Shown: piece after piece, positions 27,973-37,390 of the stretch
How the letters are laid out: the number at the start of each line of letters is the position of its first letter
Numbering within the stretch: the stretch's first letter is position 1
NCBI GenBank assembly: GCA_025924715.1
Contig: JAICHV010000002.1
Coordinates: 1 to 64,000 of the forward strand
Length of the DNA: 64,000 bases
Direction of reading: 5' to 3'
DNA from: Alphaproteobacteria bacterium
GTDB taxonomy: Bacteria > Pseudomonadota > Alphaproteobacteria > Micropepsales > Micropepsaceae
Translations under genes and position numbers: made by a program
Notes under the pieces: generated by a model
Database searches by the model: none
The model's input: the letters and a program-made list of their open reading frames with translations, nothing else
What the model was told of the DNA's origin: nothing

Positions 27973-29325
27973 ATGAGCGCCGCTGCAGAATTGATGCCCT
28001 TGCTGACCCAGGCGCCTGCCGAAGCCCTGCTGCGTGCCTTGCCGGTGGCGGTCTATACCACCGATCCCGACGGCTATATCACCTTCTACAACCAGGCGGC
28101 GGCGGAGTTCTGGGGCCGCGCCCCGGTGCTGGGCGAGGAACGCTGGTGCGGCTCGTACCGCCTTTATTGGCCCGATGGGCAGCCCCTGCCCCTGAGCGAA
28201 TGTCCCATGGCGACGGCGCTGAAGTCGGGCGAGGCGGTGCGCAATGTGGAAGCGATCATGGAGCGGCCCGATGGCAGCCGGGCGACCTTCCTGCCCTTTC
28301 CCACGCCGCTGTTCGATCCGGCCGGCCGGCTGACCGGCGGCATCAACATGCTGGTCGACATTACCGAGCGCCAGCACATCGACGAGATGAAAGAGCATTT
28401 CAGCGCCATCGTCGCATCGTCGGACGACGCCATCATCTCGAAAAACCTGGACGGCATCATCCGCAGCTGGAATCAGGGCGCCGAGCGGGTGTTCGGCTAT
28501 ACGCCGGAGGAAGCGATCGGGCGGCATGTCTCGATTCTGATTCCGGCCGATCGGCTGGACGAGGAGCCCGGCATCATTGAGCGCATCCGACGCGGTATCC
28601 GCATCCACCATTACGAGACCAAGCGCCAGCGCAAGGATGGCAGCCTGATCGATATCTCGCTCACGGTTTCGCCGATCAAGAATTCCCGGGGGGACGTGAT
28701 CGGCGCCTCGAAAATCGCCCGCGACATCACCGAACGCAAACGCGCCGAGGAAACCAAGGAGCTGCTGCTGCAGGAGATCAAGCACCGCGTCAAGAACACG
28801 CTGGGCACGGTGCAGGCGATCGCCTCGCAGACCTTCCGCGATGCTCCGCCCCAGGAGCGCGAGGCCTTCACCGCAAGGCTGCGGGCGCTTTCGGCGGCGC
28901 ATGATCTTCTCACCCAACGCGATTTCGATCAGGTCTCGGCCCGGCAAATGACCGCCCGCGCGCTGGCCCCGTTCCAGGAGAATCGCGCCGAACGGATTCA
29001 CATGCGCGGGGACGACATCATCCTCAACGCCAATCAAGGCCTGTTGCTGGCGATGGCGATCCATGAACTGGCGACCAATGCGGTCAAATATGGCGCCCTT
29101 TGCAATGAAACCGGCGAGGTCCATGTCGATTGGCAGATCGGCGAGGAAAGCGGCCGGCGTCTGGTCTTTCACTGGCGCGAAAGCGGCGGTCCCCCCGTCA
29201 CCTTGCCCAGCCGCAAAGGCTTTGGCTCCATGCTGCTGGAACGGGCGCTGCAGCAGGAACAGGGCGGCTCTCGGATCACCTATGCGCCCACCGGCGTGCA
29301 TTGCACCCTGGAAATGAAACTCTAG
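27973..29325 (+). CDS. PAS-PAS sensor histidine kinase of the HWE type
   Basis: Two PAS segments; EIKHRVKNTLGTVQAIASQTFRDAPPQEREAFTARLRALSAAHDLLTQ and HELATNAVKYGAL. Confidence 0.93.
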   Translation: MSAAAELMPLLTQAPAEALLRALPVAVYTTDPDGYITFYNQAAAEFWGRAPVLGEERWCGSYRLYWPDGQPLPLSECPMATALKSGEAVRNVEAIMERPDGSRATFLPFPTPLFDPAGRLTGGINMLVDITERQHIDEMKEHFSAIVASSDDAIISKNLDGIIRSWNQGAERVFGYTPEEAIGRHVSILIPADRLDEEPGIIERIRRGIRIHHYETKRQRKDGSLIDISLTVSPIKNSRGDVIGASKIARDITERKRAEETKELLLQEIKHRVKNTLGTVQAIASQTFRDAPPQEREAFTARLRALSAAHDLLTQRDFDQVSARQMTARALAPFQENRAERIHMRGDDIILNANQGLLLAMAIHELATNAVKYGALCNETGEVHVDWQIGEESGRRLVFHWRESGGPPVTLPSRKGFGSMLLERALQQEQGGSRITYAPTGVHCTLEMKL

Positions 29326-29385
29326 AGTCTTGCGAGCGGCGTCTCGGCGGGATAAGGGATCCGCGGCAGCGGAAAACTTTGCTTC

Positions 29386-29763
29386 ATGACCGACGCGCTG
29401 ATCCCGCCCGAGCTCCAGGCCTTTGTCCTGGACAATATCGACAGCGTCGCCGAATTGGAGGCGCTTTTGCTGCTTCACAAATATCCGGAGCAGGACTGGC
29501 CGCTGCCGGCGGCGGCCCAGCGGCTTTACATCGACGAAGCGGCGGCGGCCCAGGTGCTGGCGCGGCTATCGTCGCGGGGGCTTTGTTCCGGCGGCGCGGC
29601 GGGCTACCGCATCGTCCACGCCGATCCCGCCGGCGTTGCTCTGATCGATGCGCTGGCCCAGGCCTATGCCCGCTATCTGATCCCCGTTACCAATCTGATT
29701 CACGACAAGCCTTCCCGCATCCAGCAATTCGCCGACGCCTTCAAATTCCGAAAGGACAAATAG
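29386..29763 (+). CDS. Conserved hypothetical, possible winged-helix-like protein
   Basis: 125-aa ORF; co-directional with the next two membrane genes, 1-nt spacing. Confidence 0.6.
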   Translation: MTDALIPPELQAFVLDNIDSVAELEALLLLHKYPEQDWPLPAAAQRLYIDEAAAAQVLARLSSRGLCSGGAAGYRIVHADPAGVALIDALAQAYARYLIPVTNLIHDKPSRIQQFADAFKFRKDK

Positions 29764-29764
29764 A

Positions 29765-30022
29765 ATGGCCGCGACGATTTATTTCCTCTGCGCGCTCGTG
29801 GCTTCAATCTGCGCCGCTTTGCTTTTGCGCGCCTATCAGCGGCAACATTATCGCCTGCTGCTGTGGAGCGGGCTGTGCTTCGCCGGCCTCACGCTCAACA
29901 ACATTCTGCTGGTCGCGGACAAGATTTTCCTTCCCGAGACGGACCTTACGGTCTGGCGCACATTGGTCGCCCTGATGTCGCTCGGCGTGCTTCTCTTCGG
30001 CCTGATCTGGGATGCCAACTGA
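29765..30022 (+). CDS. Small three-TM membrane protein (DUF5985-like)
   Basis: Hydrophobic segments IYFLCALVASICAALLLRAY..., overlaps next gene. Confidence 0.65.
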   Translation: MAATIYFLCALVASICAALLLRAYQRQHYRLLLWSGLCFAGLTLNNILLVADKIFLPETDLTVWRTLVALMSLGVLLFGLIWDAN

Positions 30023-30288
30023 TGGTGCTGCTGCGAACATTGTTGGCGGGGGCGGTGTCGATGGCGGCGCTGGTGGCGGCGCTGTTTTTCCTGCGCTTCT
30101 GGCTGCGCACCCGCGACCGCTTTTTCCTGCTGTTTTCGGTCGCCTTCGCCATTTATGCGGCCAGCCAGTTCATCCTGGGGATCGCCGATGTCTCGGAATT
30201 CGAGCCCTTTTATTATCTGCCGCGGCTGGTGACCTTTGCCTTGATCGTGGTGGCGGTGGTCGACAAGAACCGCGCAAACCGGGGCTGA
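30022..30288 (+). CDS. Small membrane protein (DUF5985-like), paralogue-like partner of the previous gene
   Basis: MVLLRTLLAGAVSMAALVAALFFLRFWLRTRDRFFLLFSVAFAIYAASQFILGI; start overlaps previous stop. Confidence 0.65.
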   Translation: MVLLRTLLAGAVSMAALVAALFFLRFWLRTRDRFFLLFSVAFAIYAASQFILGIADVSEFEPFYYLPRLVTFALIVVAVVDKNRANRG

Positions 30289-30357
30289 AGCCGGACGATT
30301 TGCGCAAGGCCGGCTTTGGCCCTAGCGTCCCCGCCGCCATCGAGCCGGGGATTCCCA

Positions 30358-31019
30358 TGCGTCTTTTTCTCACCGCGTCATTCGCCAGCCTTCTCCTCGC
30401 CGCGCCCGTCCTGGCGCAAGGCGTCCCGGGCCCCGCCTCCCCGCCCATTGCCGGCACGGTCAAATCCTTTGACGGCAAGACGCTGGAGGTGAGCGCCACC
30501 GGCGGCGCGGCCCTTAGCGTGGCCGTGACGCCCGCCACCCGCATCACCCTGACCGTTCCCAAGACCGTGGCGGACATCAAGCCGGGCGATTTCATCGCTT
30601 CCGGCGGCACCCGCGGTCCGGACGGTGTGCTGCGGGCCAATGAGATCCGCATCTTTTCCGCGCCCGGCGGCGAAGGCCAGTTTCCCATGGCCCAGCCCGG
30701 CCAGACCATGACCAACGCCACGGTCACCCAAGTGATGACCGACGCCACGGTCAAACAGGTGGGCGGCGGCAAGGCGCCCGTGATCAAGCTCAGCTTTCAT
30801 GGCGCCGGCGCGCCCGGCTCGGCCAATTGCACGGGCCGGTCGGCGGATGCCCCGGGCGGCGCCGGAAAAGGATGTGTCGGCGAGACCGAATTCGAAGTCC
30901 CCGCCAATGTCAAAGTGGTGGCGCAGCTTCCCGGCGATGCTTCAATGCTGAAGCCCGGCGCCAAGGTCAGTGTCGGCGCAGCCAATGGCCAGGCCACCCG
31001 CATCACGATCTCGCAATAG
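30358..31019 (+). CDS. Secreted DUF5666-like protein
   Basis: Signal peptide MRLFLTASFASLLLAAPVLAQG; GTVKSFDGKTLEV...DIKPGDFIASGG...NEIRIF repeats. Confidence 0.7.
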
Positions 31020-31029
31020 CCTCGCGGCG

Positions 31030-31179
31030 TCAGTGCCGCTTGAAATATTGCACGTCGCGTTCGTGCTTTTGCGCCGCCGCGCGTGATTTGAAGGTGCCCA
31101 GATTGCGGCGCTTGCCGGTCTTGGGATTTTTCTTACGGGAGTAGAGCCGGTATTCGCCCGAGGCGAGTTTGCGGATCAT
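31030..31179 (-). CDS. 49-aa basic conserved miniprotein (not in ORF track)
   Basis: MIRKLASGEYRLYSRKKNPKTGKRRNLGTFKSRAAAQKHERDVQYFKRH from hand translation of the minus strand. Confidence 0.8.
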   Translation of the reverse strand: MIRKLASGEYRLYSRKKNPKTGKRRNLGTFKSRAAAQKHERDVQYFKRH

Positions 31180-31191
31180 GGTTTGCGGTCC

Positions 31192-32949
31192 TTATCGCAG
31201 TGCGAAGGTATACAGCGCATTTCCGCACTGGACACTGACATATTGTTTTTTGCCGATCATGTAAGTGATCGGACCGGCGGCAACCGACGGGCCGAGATTG
31301 GTTTCGAACAGCAATTTGCCGCTCCGGCTATCCAAGGCGACGAACTGGCCGTCCCGTCCACCGACGAACAACATGTTGGAAGCCGTGGTCAGGATACCGC
31401 CTTCGGGAGAAGCGGCCGATAACCGGAAGGTCCATTTGCGTTTCAGGGTCCGCGGATCCCAGGCCACGACCGAGCCGAACACATCGTCGCCGGGCTGCAC
31501 TTGACGCAAGGGCCCGGTGCCTTCGAAATTCTGGCCGGCCGCGAATTCCGGCGGCGCCACGTTCTTGCGATAGGTGCCGGACGTGTTCTCCCAAGTGGTG
31601 ATGTAAAACAGACCGGTCTCGGGACTGTAGGAGGGATTGTACCAGTTGGTCGCGCCCTGATTGCCGGGATAAACCAAGGTGCCTTGCTCGGTCGGCAAGA
31701 TTCCGGGCGTGCGGATCGGCCGTCCCTTGTCGTCAAAGCTCTGAACCCAGTTCGTCTTGGCGAAGGGCTTGGCGGTTATGAATTCCCCGGTGACCCGATC
31801 CAGCGCGTAAGTCACGCCGCTGCGATTGGCCCAGAGCATGACCTTCCGAGGCCGCCCCTGCAGCGTGATATCCGCCAGCACCGGCACCTGGGTGGAATCC
31901 CAATCGAATTCGTCATGGGGCGAGAACTGATAATGCCATTTCAGCGTGCCGGTGTCGGCGTCCAGCGCGATCACCGATGAGGCGTAAAGATTGTCCCCCA
32001 GACGGTTGTCGCCGTTGTAATCCGGACCGGCATTTCCCGTGCCCCAAAAGGTGAGATTGGTATCCGGGTCGAAGGAGCCGGTCACCCAAATCGGGGCGCC
32101 GCCATGCAGATAGGAATCATTGGGCTTGCCGTCCTTGCCCGCCCAAGTCTCGTAACCGGCTTCCCCGGGCCCGGGGACGGTGTTGAATTTCCAAACCTGT
32201 TTTCCGGTGTTCACGTCATAGGCAGCCAGAAATCCCCGCACGCCATGCTCGCCGCCCGCCACCCCCGTCAGCACCTTGTCGTGAATGACCAAAGGCGCGA
32301 CCGTCATGGCATATTGCTGCTGTTCGTCGGCGACCTGGGTCGACCAGATCTCCTTACCGGTCTTGGCATCGATGGCGATGAGCTTGGAATCCAGTCCCGC
32401 CAGGAAAAGCTTGCCGTCGAGAATGGCCAGGCCCCGCGTGACGTTCCCGCAGCAGGGGTTTCGCGTGCCGGTGACCGGCTTATGGGAATATTGCCAAATG
32501 AATTTTCCCGTCGCGGCGTTGAGCGCGATGACATCGTTGGGACTTTGGACCGTGTACATGATGCCGTCGACCACCAAGGGCGTGGTTTCGTTCTTGTCCA
32601 GGGAGCGCGACTGGTAGACCCATTTCAGCGCCAAAGTCTTCGCGTTCGCGGGCGTGATCTGCTTCAAGGCGCTGTGGCGGCGGCCGGTATAATCGCCCGA
32701 ATAGGTCAGCCAATTCTGGGGCTCCTGACTGGCGTGCAGGATCCGTTCAAACGGAACCGGCGTGACATCTGCGCCGCGGTTCGGCGGGTCGCCGCGCCCT
32801 TGCGCGCCGGGTGCCGCCCTGGGGGCGTCGGGAGCGGCAGCGGCCCCTGGCGCGGCCGGAGCGCCGCCGCCCTGCGCCTGGGTTTTCAACGTGCCAAGCA
32901 TCGCGGTGGTGGCAATCAAAGCCGTGAACAGGACAGCAGATTTCTTCAT
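31192..32949 (-). CDS. PQQ-dependent dehydrogenase (quinoprotein alcohol/glucose dehydrogenase family)
   Basis: Signal peptide; NWLTYSGDYTGRRHSALKQITPANAKTLALKWVYQ; W-motif propeller blades; NPCCGNVTRGLAI vicinal Cys. Confidence 0.92.
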   Translation of the reverse strand: MKKSAVLFTALIATTAMLGTLKTQAQGGGAPAAPGAAAAPDAPRAAPGAQGRGDPPNRGADVTPVPFERILHASQEPQNWLTYSGDYTGRRHSALKQITPANAKTLALKWVYQSRSLDKNETTPLVVDGIMYTVQSPNDVIALNAATGKFIWQYSHKPVTGTRNPCCGNVTRGLAILDGKLFLAGLDSKLIAIDAKTGKEIWSTQVADEQQQYAMTVAPLVIHDKVLTGVAGGEHGVRGFLAAYDVNTGKQVWKFNTVPGPGEAGYETWAGKDGKPNDSYLHGGAPIWVTGSFDPDTNLTFWGTGNAGPDYNGDNRLGDNLYASSVIALDADTGTLKWHYQFSPHDEFDWDSTQVPVLADITLQGRPRKVMLWANRSGVTYALDRVTGEFITAKPFAKTNWVQSFDDKGRPIRTPGILPTEQGTLVYPGNQGATNWYNPSYSPETGLFYITTWENTSGTYRKNVAPPEFAAGQNFEGTGPLRQVQPGDDVFGSVVAWDPRTLKRKWTFRLSAASPEGGILTTASNMLFVGGRDGQFVALDSRSGKLLFETNLGPSVAAGPITYMIGKKQYVSVQCGNALYTFALR

Positions 32950-33638
32950 AAGGACAACTCCTTGGACCAAGCCCCCGTGGCCGGTAGTTGAACTCTAAAG
33001 TTTTTGCGTCAAAGCGTTTTGCTGATGGTGCGCGCAATCGCGCGGCGGCGCCGAGGCGGAATCGTAATTCACATGGCCCCACCGGCGCAATACCGGCGCG
33101 AGTCGCGACGACCATGTTGCACTGCGGCGCTCTTCAAATAGCCCAGTCGAAGGAGCGGCCGATGGCTTTTTGTTCGACCAGCCGGCTTCGGAAAATATCT
33201 GCTCATGTACCTTTTGCGCCACCGAGATGATGCGCATGAATGTCAGCACGGGACCGACCGCACGCAGGTTTTGCCCATCATGCAATAAGCCGCATCCAAA
33301 ACCGCAACGCGATGTCCGGCTGATCGCAGGAGGAACCCGGCGCCAAGCCCCCCCGCGGCCTTGCGGCGGCGGACCAGATGGCGGAAATTCCAAGGACATC
33401 CACGGCGGGCTGGCAAACTCCCTATATAAGCGGGGGCGAAACGCGCGTCACCGAGCCGAAGTTAAGAATATCTCTGTTTGTCAATATGTTAGGTGCCATA
33501 GTGATCCTTCTGATCGAACAGTAAGCTATACGTAAGCCCACGTCTGCGGCTGACACTAAAGCCAAGCCTCGCGCCGCCTCCCCGTCTTCTGGAGTCCACC
33601 CGGGCGCCTCCATGACAGCCCGCAGCCACGCGGAAAGT

Positions 33639-33783
33639 GGGTATCGCAGTGGGTACGCGGAAAAGCGGGTATCACCCATAGACGTCTGTAGAACAGCCAC
33701 AATGTTAGCGCGAACGGCTGGCTCCGAAGCCCCAAAGCGCGGCCGATTTGAAGAAATCGTATCCGCGGGTATCGCAGTGGGTA
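33639..33783. repeat. 17-bp direct repeat pair upstream of the integrase
   Basis: GGGTATCGCAGTGGGTA at 33639-33655 and 33767-33783; related GGGTATC copies between them. Confidence 0.75.
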
Positions 33784-34012
33784 TCTCAAATTGAGGTATC
33801 CACATATCGCAGAAGCGCCCCACTGCCCGTGCCAGGTGAGGGCTTACACACATCATCGCGGAGTTCCCGAAAATAATAATCATTGGCGTGTTGTCCACCG
33901 GTGTCTACCGATGTGCAAAACGTCGATAGAATAACGACTAAATGTATTTTTGGTCTTGGCATTCGGAGCGAGACGTCTTTGAATAAGCGGGTACTGATTT
34001 GCCGAGACCGCG

Positions 34013-35272
34013 ATGCCGCTCACAAACACAGCGATTCAAAACGCGAAGCCATCTGGGAAGCCCTACAAACTTTCCGATGGGAACGGCCTGTGGCTGGAAG
34101 TGCGGTCGAGCGGCGTAAAACTCTGGCGGTATCGCTATCGGATCGGCGGCAAGGAGAACGTGTTCGCCATCGGAGAATTCTGCAACGGCAAGCACCCTGC
34201 GCATATTTCGCTGGAAGCGGCGCGGCGCGCCCGAGATGAAGCCAGGGAACTCGTGCGAAAAGGCATTCATCCCTCACACAATCGGCAAGCCAAAGTACGA
34301 GATCAGGTCCGCAGCAACGGGAACACTTTTAAAGCCATCGCAGAGGAGTGGATTGCCAGGAAGTCTCCCAACTGGGTACCGAAGACCAAGGACCAGATCG
34401 TCCACGTCTTTAAGACTGACGTATTTCCAAGCATCGGCTCCCTCCCGATCACCGCTGTTACGCCTCCGGATATCCTGAAAATTCTTAATTCGGTAAATGA
34501 ACGGGGCGCCAACACGTTCGCTCATCTTATCAGACAGTGGGTTTCAGCAGTTTTCCGGTTTGCTATCGCAACCCTTCGTGCCGACAACGACCCAGCTGCC
34601 CCCCTTCAAGGGGCCATCATTCGCAACAAAACAAAACATTGCAGGGCCCTTTCTCGCGACGAACTAAAAGAGCTTTTAAACGCACTTCATACTTATGGCG
34701 GGGAGCCCGGCACCCTATTTGCGCTTCAACTCATATTGCTCACATTCGCCCGCACTATCGAGTTGCGCGCTGCAAAATGGGAAGAGTTTGACTTCAAGAA
34801 AGCGGAATGGCGTGTACCAGCCCAGCGCATGAAAATGCGCGAAGAACACGTTATCCCGCTTTCCCGCCAAGCAGTGGCGATTCTAAGGGCCCTGTATGTC
34901 ATCAATGGTCACCGGGAATACCTGTTTCCAAACCGCCGAGACCCCAAGCGCTATATCACTGCCACGACCTTGAATCGAGCTTTGGAGAGAATGGGCTTTT
35001 TAGGACAAGGTTCGATCGGTTTTTCTGCTCATGGTTTCCGGGCGACCGCTTCGACTATGTTGAACGAATCGGGATTTAGATCCGACGTGATTGAAAAGCA
35101 GTTGGCCCACCAGGAGCGTAACAAAGTTCGCGCAAGCTATAACCATGCCAGCTATATGGATGAGCGTCGGGTGATGATGCAGGTCTGGGCTGACATGATC
35201 GATGAAATTTCTGGCGAAACGTCCAATAACACGCTGGCGTTCGTACAATCGCTCACTTACCAGCCAGCCTAA
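34013..35272 (+). CDS. P4-type tyrosine recombinase/integrase (DUF4102 N-terminal)
   Basis: MPLTNTAIQNAKPSGKPYKLSDGNGLWLEVRSSGVKLWRYRYRIGGKENVFAIGEF; catalytic LLTFARTIELRAAKWEEFDF, HGFRATASTMLNE, QLAHQERNKVRASYNHASY. Confidence 0.96.
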   Translation: MPLTNTAIQNAKPSGKPYKLSDGNGLWLEVRSSGVKLWRYRYRIGGKENVFAIGEFCNGKHPAHISLEAARRARDEARELVRKGIHPSHNRQAKVRDQVRSNGNTFKAIAEEWIARKSPNWVPKTKDQIVHVFKTDVFPSIGSLPITAVTPPDILKILNSVNERGANTFAHLIRQWVSAVFRFAIATLRADNDPAAPLQGAIIRNKTKHCRALSRDELKELLNALHTYGGEPGTLFALQLILLTFARTIELRAAKWEEFDFKKAEWRVPAQRMKMREEHVIPLSRQAVAILRALYVINGHREYLFPNRRDPKRYITATTLNRALERMGFLGQGSIGFSAHGFRATASTMLNESGFRSDVIEKQLAHQERNKVRASYNHASYMDERRVMMQVWADMIDEISGETSNNTLAFVQSLTYQPA

Positions 35273-35442
35273 TTCTAGATTGATAGCGGGAATGTTCTCA
35301 AACTTGGCTACCTAACAATCACCCCACATTTTACCATCTCATGACATATCGGGCGAGCAGACGCCCTTCGAAGCTAGCGTGGTTGATTTCCGCACCTCGG
35401 TGCGATCAACAGTTGTCACGCAATGTTAGTTTGCAATGCGAG

Positions 35443-36105
35443 TTATACCGTCTTGCTCGCTCGACGCCGCTGGTATCCAGCAAGCTGCAAAAGAGCAGTG
35501 ATCATAACTGCCACGATGGCCGTGCCAAGAAACGGAAGCGTCTGGCTTTCTATGCCTTTTTGATAAGTGAATGTATGCACGGCAGTTAGAGCGAAGCAAA
35601 CATAGTTCCACCGCTGAAGCTGTTTCCAACCCGATGTGCCCAATTTGCGGAGCGAAGCATCGTTTGACGTGGCAAGGAGCGCCAGCAGGACAAAGCTCGC
35701 TATTAGGCCAGTATAGTTCGCGAACCCAAAGAGGTCGTGACGCACAGGCAAAAAATGCTTCTGCTGCCAATTCTCGTAGATGTAATAAAGCCAGGGCCGC
35801 CCGCGCAGATGCACACATTGCCCAACGACGACGTGAAATAAGCCGGCAATACCTGCCCAGATTCCGATGTCGCGCCGAAAATCCATCGAAACCGCCAATC
35901 GATCACCCGCAATGATTTTTAGAGGACCGATCAGAAGCGTAGCGGAGAGCAGCACTAGTGCCGGATACGCACTGGAAAAACTGAGCCGAGTCAGCACATC
36001 GGGAAAAGACCGGGTGACGTAAAGCGCGTATCCGCTGGCCAAAATAGCCAAGCCAATAGGAAGATGATGCCGCGAAAGGCGGCGCGATAGACGGCGGGAG
36101 ATCAT
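35443..36105 (-). CDS. Ferric-reductase-like transmembrane protein (MsrQ-like)
   Basis: Multi-TM; FRRDIGIWAGIAGLFHVVVGQCVHLRG, LFGFANYTGLIASFVLLALLATSND, WNYVCFALTAVHTFTYQ heme-His pattern. Confidence 0.8.
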   Translation of the reverse strand: MISRRLSRRLSRHHLPIGLAILASGYALYVTRSFPDVLTRLSFSSAYPALVLLSATLLIGPLKIIAGDRLAVSMDFRRDIGIWAGIAGLFHVVVGQCVHLRGRPWLYYIYENWQQKHFLPVRHDLFGFANYTGLIASFVLLALLATSNDASLRKLGTSGWKQLQRWNYVCFALTAVHTFTYQKGIESQTLPFLGTAIVAVMITALLQLAGYQRRRASKTV

Positions 36106-36150
36106 GACAGCCTGGTCCTGAGATTGCTTTTCGGTCGGCTACAGGACCAA

Positions 36151-36615
36151 TCAGGGCGCTGTAAGCAGCTTGGTCACAGAAGCGGGCCGCTTGCTGCCGG
36201 GGGCGTCAACCCAATCGGCTGTGGTCCCATCAGCAAAGAATTGATGCGCCTTCCAGGAGAGCTCCACGCCCCCCTGCGGATTGCGCGCGGTAAAGCCATA
36301 TATGCGCGCCCATCCGGGCAGTATCTCTCCGCGCCAGGTGATAATCGAAGTTCCCGCCTCGCCTTTACTCACATCATAGGGCTTGCCTGCATCATCGACG
36401 GACACAAGTTCGACGCCTTGCGGTAGAACCAGCTCAACCTTTGTGGTCGTCACCTTGCCTTCCGTCGGGACGGTCACTTTATAGCTCTCCGTCGCGCCCA
36501 ATTTCGATTCCGCAGGCATCACGCGAACATGCGCGCTCGCTACGGTCGCTGCGAGTACCGTGGCGCTAGCCAACACAAGGCCCGCGACCTGGGCACGCCA
36601 TGTATATGAACTCAT
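36151..36615 (-). CDS. YcnI/DUF1775 family copper-associated protein
   Basis: Signal peptide then AHVRVMPAESKLGATESYKVTVPTEGKVTTTKVELVLPQGVE. Confidence 0.88.
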   Translation of the reverse strand: MSSYTWRAQVAGLVLASATVLAATVASAHVRVMPAESKLGATESYKVTVPTEGKVTTTKVELVLPQGVELVSVDDAGKPYDVSKGEAGTSIITWRGEILPGWARIYGFTARNPQGGVELSWKAHQFFADGTTADWVDAPGSKRPASVTKLLTAP

Positions 36616-36634
36616 GCCTTCTCCCCTTTTTTGG

Positions 36635-37390
36635 TTAAAACCACACTCTCACGCCGGCGCTGAATCGCAAGTTCGATGCGTGGTCTCCAGCAAGCCGCGC
36701 CAAGCGCGCGGTATCGCCAAACTTGTTCTCATAAGTGACACCTATATAGGGCGCCAATTTGCGTGTGATCTCATAGCGGAGTCGCAGACCTGTATCGAGA
36801 TCGGCGAGACCGGCGCCGATCATGCGCCGAGGGTCATCTTTGGAATAGAAGTTCATCTCTATTTGCGGCTGCAGTATCAAGGTCTGCGTCAAAAGCAGAT
36901 CGTAATTGCCTTCCAGCTTGCCGGCCAGGTGGCCACGGTCGCTCACATAACCCGTGGCGGAGACATGGAAAAAGAGCGGCGCCAGACCCTCGATCCCAAA
37001 GGCGGCCCAACCGCGACCGGGGGCAGAGTCGAGATCGTAGCGAAGCCCACCTTGGACATTAAAATAAGTGCTGATGGGGCGTGCGTATAGGATTTCCTGA
37101 TCGCCTTCTTCCATCACGCCCTTGGTAACCGTGCCCTCGGTCTTGAGCACGACCCGGTTCATATCGGTTCCGGCCCAGCCTTCACCCTCCCAGCGAAAGC
37201 TGCCGTCACGGCCAAAACGGCCTTCGAGCTGATCGAGGAGGAGATGATAAAAGACATGTTCATCATCCACCGGCGCGCCGAATGGCGCGGCAGCAGACGG
37301 ACCGCCCATCGTCATCTGGGCTTGGGCGGGTGCTGCGAACAATAGCGATGTAAGGCCGGCGAAGACTACCGCAAGAGGCAAGGTCTTCAT
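36635..37390 (-). CDS. copB: Copper resistance outer-membrane protein CopB
   Basis: DDEHVFYHLLLDQLEGRFGRDGSFRWEGEGWAGTDMNRVVLKTEG...GLRLRYEITRKLAPYIGVTYENKFGDTA...RVWF. Confidence 0.94.
   Translation of the reverse strand: MKTLPLAVVFAGLTSLLFAAPAQAQMTMGGPSAAAPFGAPVDDEHVFYHLLLDQLEGRFGRDGSFRWEGEGWAGTDMNRVVLKTEGTVTKGVMEEGDQEILYARPISTYFNVQGGLRYDLDSAPGRGWAAFGIEGLAPLFFHVSATGYVSDRGHLAGKLEGNYDLLLTQTLILQPQIEMNFYSKDDPRRMIGAGLADLDTGLRLRYEITRKLAPYIGVTYENKFGDTARLARLAGDHASNLRFSAGVRVWF

Noticed and set aside
27877-29478. 533-aa minus ORF
   Set aside because: Antisense to the HWE histidine kinase.
32995-33399. 134-aa minus ORF, or a structured RNA, between the PQQ dehydrogenase and the integrase
   Set aside because: Looked for tmRNA, RNase P and SRP RNA signatures by eye and found none; protein reading has no recognisable motif.
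33422-33898. 158-aa minus ORF upstream of the integrase
   Set aside because: No recognisable family, spans the direct repeats of the putative junction; more likely non-coding or a relic.
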